Part shown: in pieces, positions 61,677 to 64,000 of the stretch
How the letters are laid out: each line of letters begins with the position of its first letter
How positions within the stretch are numbered: position 1 is the stretch's first letter
Source: Sphingobacterium sp. xlx-96
Lineage (GTDB): Bacteria; Bacteroidota; Bacteroidia; Sphingobacteriales; Sphingobacteriaceae
Reading direction: 5' to 3'
DNA length: 64,000 nt
Assembly: GCF_011007365.1 (NCBI RefSeq)
Contig: NZ_WFKM01000005.1
Location: forward strand, 124,001-188,000
Position numbers and translations under genes: made by a program
The notes under the pieces: model-generated
What the model was told of the DNA's origin: nothing
What the model saw: only the letters and a program-made list of their open reading frames with translations
The model's database searches: none

Positions 61677-61726
61677 TTTTCCAAAAACAAAGGAGCTTGA
61701 TATCAAGCTCCTTTGTTTTTGGAAAA
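61677..61726. terminator. Perfect 50-bp palindrome after hsp20
   Basis: Both 25-base arms are exact complements, from ttttccaaaaacaaaggagc to its mirror, with no unpaired loop. It begins 10 bp past the hsp20 stop and lies 5 bp upstream of the rplU -33 element. It is most likely the hsp20 terminator. Confidence 0.85.
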
Positions 61727-61735
61727 TTCCTCTAA

Positions 61736-62179
61736 TTATTTAACCTCGATCAATCGTTTAGCAACAATTGCCTCTTCTTTCTTCCCAATCCTTACATGTA
61801 GAATCCCATCCGTATAAGAGGCATCAATGTTACTATAATCAACAGTCTCTGGAAGCGTAAAAGATCTAGAAAATGAACTATAATTATACTCTTTCTTGTT
61901 GTACATTTTCTCTTTCGTTTCAGTTTCTTCAACCTTCTCGACGCCTATGGAAATAATATTTTTATCCACGTTGATTTTAAAATCAGACTTCTGTAATCCA
62001 GGTGCCGCCAATTCTATCTCAAAAGCTTCTGCAGTTTCGATAATATTCACAGCCGGAACACGAGTTACCAAACGATCTGAAATAAATGAATCATTAAATA
62101 GATTATCAAATACACTGTTAACAAATGGATTTACACCATCTGTATTCACTGCTTTAGTTGGGATTTTAATTAATGCCAT
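61736..62179 (-). CDS. Hsp20/alpha-crystallin family small heat-shock protein
   Basis: The protein is 147 residues from the ATG at 62179 (MALIKIPTKA). A longer frame to 62194 would swallow the ribosome-binding site. The alpha-crystallin domain is at about 40-140 (AVNIIETAEAFEIELAAPG, then SFTLPETVDYSNIDASYTDG). It holds unfolded proteins as oligomers. It has one of the few clear Shine-Dalgarno sequences in the window, which fits strong expression. Confidence 0.95.
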   Translation of the reverse strand: MALIKIPTKAVNTDGVNPFVNSVFDNLFNDSFISDRLVTRVPAVNIIETAEAFEIELAAPGLQKSDFKINVDKNIISIGVEKVEETETKEKMYNKKEYNYSSFSRSFTLPETVDYSNIDASYTDGILHVRIGKKEEAIVAKRLIEVK

Positions 62180-62183
62180 TTTT

Positions 62184-62192
62184 CTGTCCTCC
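62184..62192 (-). promoter_or_regulatory. Strong Shine-Dalgarno of hsp20
   Basis: GGAGGACAG lies 8 bases before the ATG at 62179. It decides that start over the upstream TTG. Such strong sites are rare in this window. Confidence 0.8.
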
Positions 62193-62340
62193 AATTATTT
62201 AGTTATCCAATTTTTATTATAAATACATTAAACATATTTCAATAAAAATACCAAAACAAAAAACAAGAATTTTTGTCACTAAAACTACATAAAAACAGTC
62301 ATAATGTCATTAATCTACATATATCCCACCTCTAAGAGCA

Positions 62341-62703
62341 TTAATCCTTCTCAAATAGTAAAGAAACCTCTGAATTTGCCAAATCACCACCAAATGGTGG
62401 ATTTATCTTTCTTATAGCCACATAAACCTTTTGTGCGAAATTAAACTTCTTTATAATTAGGTCCAACATATCCTCCAATGCAGACTCCAACAACTTCCGT
62501 TTAGGACTCATCACTTCCAGCACCACCTGATAAAGCTCTTCGTAATTAATCGTGTTTCTCAGATCTTCCGCATCCGAATTCTGAAAGGGAAAGTAGACAT
62601 CTACATTCACATAAAACTCATTCCCAACCACCTGTTCTTCTTCATAAAAACCTATAGGCGAATAAAAGCGTACTTCCCGTAAGGATACTTTTTGTGTAAT
62701 CAT
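62341..62703 (-). CDS. folB: Dihydroneopterin aldolase
   Basis: The protein is 120 residues from the ATG at 62703; the longer frame opens with TTG at 62721. It has the FolB fold: VSLREVRFYSPIGFYEEEQ with the catalytic-site Tyr/Glu region, NEFYVNVDVYFPF, and KVYVAIRKINPPFGGDL, where the conserved Lys acts. It produces 6-hydroxymethyl-dihydropterin in folate synthesis. It is upstream of hsp20 on the same strand but separated by 162 bp. Confidence 0.93.
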   Translation of the reverse strand: MITQKVSLREVRFYSPIGFYEEEQVVGNEFYVNVDVYFPFQNSDAEDLRNTINYEELYQVVLEVMSPKRKLLESALEDMLDLIIKKFNFAQKVYVAIRKINPPFGGDLANSEVSLLFEKD

Positions 62704-62721
62704 AATATTAAATTTACACAA

Positions 62722-62990
62722 ATTTTGGATTAAACAAGCTTTTTATTGTCCATTTTCAACAAACACCACAGACACTGATCGACACCAAAAAACATCCATT
62801 TCAATATCTATAAAAACATCAATCCTGTAAAACCTTTTTGACGTTAGCAGATATATTATTGTAAATAACTAATTTCGTTCCGAATTAAACCCGACTCATG
62901 ATAGACGCTTTGCTTATACAAAAACGTCATATGGACACAAAAGTTAATTAGAGTATTCCATATGGCCGTTAAAAAACAAATTAAATACAT
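62722..62990. other. Divergent folB / dipeptidyl-peptidase IV gap
   Basis: This 269-bp AT-rich gap holds no open frame. CATATGG occurs twice (near 62929 and 62960), 31 bp apart. AAAATTTG on the minus strand (near 62722) is one mismatch from the promoter box and could drive folB. Otherwise I see nothing. Confidence 0.3.
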
Positions 62991-64000
62991 ATGAAAAAAC
63001 TATTGGTACTACTTTTATTAGGATCTACTTACGCATACGGTCAACGTAACTTCACGATAGATGAAACGGTATTTGGCCCCGGTAAATTTGCAACAAAAAC
63101 CCTTTTTGGTCAAAAATGGATCAAGGGAACTGATGCCTTTTCTCATCTAGACAGCACTTACCAAACTCTTGTAATCAGAAGCCACAAAGACAACTGGCAA
63201 AGTAGAGCATTAACTTCGGTCACCGAACTACAATTGGCATTATCTAAAGTCTTTCCAAATGAAAAATTCAATTTACGTAGTTTTCCGACTCAATACATAT
63301 GGACAGATAATAATACGTTAGCTTTTAATATCAGTGGAGAAAAAAACACCTATCGTATAAGCTACAATATACTGAACAAAGAGGTGAAATTAAATGCAAC
63401 CGTTCCAAATGACGCTGCTAATATAGAATACAGCACTTCCAACCGACAAACAGCTTACCTTAACGGCAACAATATCGAAATTATTACCGCCTCTGGAAAA
63501 AAATTAGAAGTCACTAAAGATACCATTGACGGGATAGTAAATGGAAGTGACAACACCCACCGTCAAGAATTCGGTATCAACAAAGGAATGTGGTGGTCAC
63601 CAGATGATCAAAAACTTCTTTACTACCGCAAAGACGAAACCATGGTTAGTAAATACCCACTCCCCCAATGGAACACCCGTGTGGCCACAATTAAAGACAT
63701 ACGCTATCCCATGGCTGGAATGAAAAGTGAAGAAGTAACATTAAACATCTTCAACACGCAGACCAACCAATATATAACGTTACAAACAGGAATACCTAAA
63801 GAACAATACCTAACTATCGCAACTTGGGACCCAAGCAATGATTATGTATACGTCGGTGTATTAAATCGCGGGCAAGATCACCTGAAGCTCAATAAATACG
63901 ATGCTAGGACAGGCGAATTTGTCAAAACGCTTTTTGAAGAGAAATCTAACTCTTGGGTTGAACCTCAAAAACCGTTAGTCTTCATACCGAATACCCCCCA
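62991..64000 (+). CDS. Dipeptidyl-peptidase IV-like S9 peptidase, N-terminal part (cut by window end)
   Basis: The first 336 codons are present. A signal peptide (residues 1-18, MKKLLVLLLLGSTYAYGQ) is followed by the DPP IV beta-propeller: IWTDNNTLAFNISG, MWWSPDDQKLLYYRKDET, YPMAGMKSEEVTLNIFNTQT and TIATWDPSNDYVYVGVLNRG. The catalytic alpha/beta hydrolase domain with Ser-Asp-His lies beyond the window. Family members remove Xaa-Pro dipeptides in the periplasm. The reading frame is open to the last base. Confidence 0.9.
   Translation, partial: MKKLLVLLLLGSTYAYGQRNFTIDETVFGPGKFATKTLFGQKWIKGTDAFSHLDSTYQTLVIRSHKDNWQSRALTSVTELQLALSKVFPNEKFNLRSFPTQYIWTDNNTLAFNISGEKNTYRISYNILNKEVKLNATVPNDAANIEYSTSNRQTAYLNGNNIEIITASGKKLEVTKDTIDGIVNGSDNTHRQEFGINKGMWWSPDDQKLLYYRKDETMVSKYPLPQWNTRVATIKDIRYPMAGMKSEEVTLNIFNTQTNQYITLQTGIPKEQYLTIATWDPSNDYVYVGVLNRGQDHLKLNKYDARTGEFVKTLFEEKSNSWVEPQKPLVFIPNTP

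Noticed and set aside
1..64000. Mobile elements, prophage, CRISPR arrays, toxin-antitoxin or defence islands
   Set aside because: No transposase, integrase, phage structural gene, spaced direct-repeat array or recognisable defence gene was found on either strand.

Overview
The window looks like chromosomal DNA of a member of the Bacteroidota, most likely the family Sphingobacteriaceae (Sphingobacterium/Pedobacter-like). The evidence is a SusC/SusD pair with a FecR anti-sigma factor, a TamL-type outer-membrane lipoprotein, Bacteroidota-type NusB and GlmM, promoters of the TAnnTTTG form in front of three separate tRNA loci and several genes, and few Shine-Dalgarno sequences. The genus cannot be settled by reading alone. 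I see no insertion sequence, prophage, CRISPR array or integrase.

Layout. 1-8163 (minus strand) is an accessory nutrient-uptake block: fecR, a TonB-dependent SusC receptor with an STN signalling domain, SusD, and the start of a third outer-membrane lipoprotein cut by the window edge. A frameshifted pseudogene lies upstream. 8298-11388 holds a nitroreductase, a secreted lipase-like protein and an MBL-fold hydrolase. 11482-16517 holds yceI, an HMA/AraC fusion regulator, an FUSC membrane protein overlapping a YpdA-type flavoprotein, and a TetR regulator. 16636-21599 holds murB, an ECF sigma factor, a small cytochrome b5-like protein, a PfkB kinase, tRNA-Asn and asnB. 22759-29739 has tamL facing an operon of an RNA methyltransferase, an MFS transporter, an AI-2E-family protein, tatD and tcdA. 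29888-37692 holds two small stress-type membrane proteins, glmM, PAP2, a metal locus (ZIP transporter, MarR regulator, feoA, feoB, Cys-rich protein) and dinB.

37873-47549 carries a porin, lpxB, a GH29 fucosidase, rnhA, purM, a RimB-like/RimK pair and mnmA. Two identical tRNA-Phe genes follow. 47982-53439 is a minus-strand run: gdh, nusB, a DUF1573 gene, yajC, ybbR, coaE and an MBL exonuclease gene. 53649-59371 has an ABC exporter and two DUF3857/transglutaminase paralogues. tRNA-Ala, a DEAD-box helicase gene, rpmA-rplU, hsp20, folB and a truncated dipeptidyl-peptidase IV gene end the window.

Most of the window is ordinary, compact housekeeping sequence, and I do not see a clear undescribed multi-gene system. 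The observations most worth a second look are: a Glu/Leu-type dehydrogenase whose catalytic lysine position reads as cysteine; the fecR-susC-susD block with no sigma gene beside a pseudogene with three frameshifts; the HMA-AraC/FUSC/YpdA operon; the RimB-like/RimK pair; a perfect 50-bp palindromic terminator; promoters placed so close to start codons that the mRNAs may be leaderless; and terminator hairpins built from the stop-codon regions of convergent genes.
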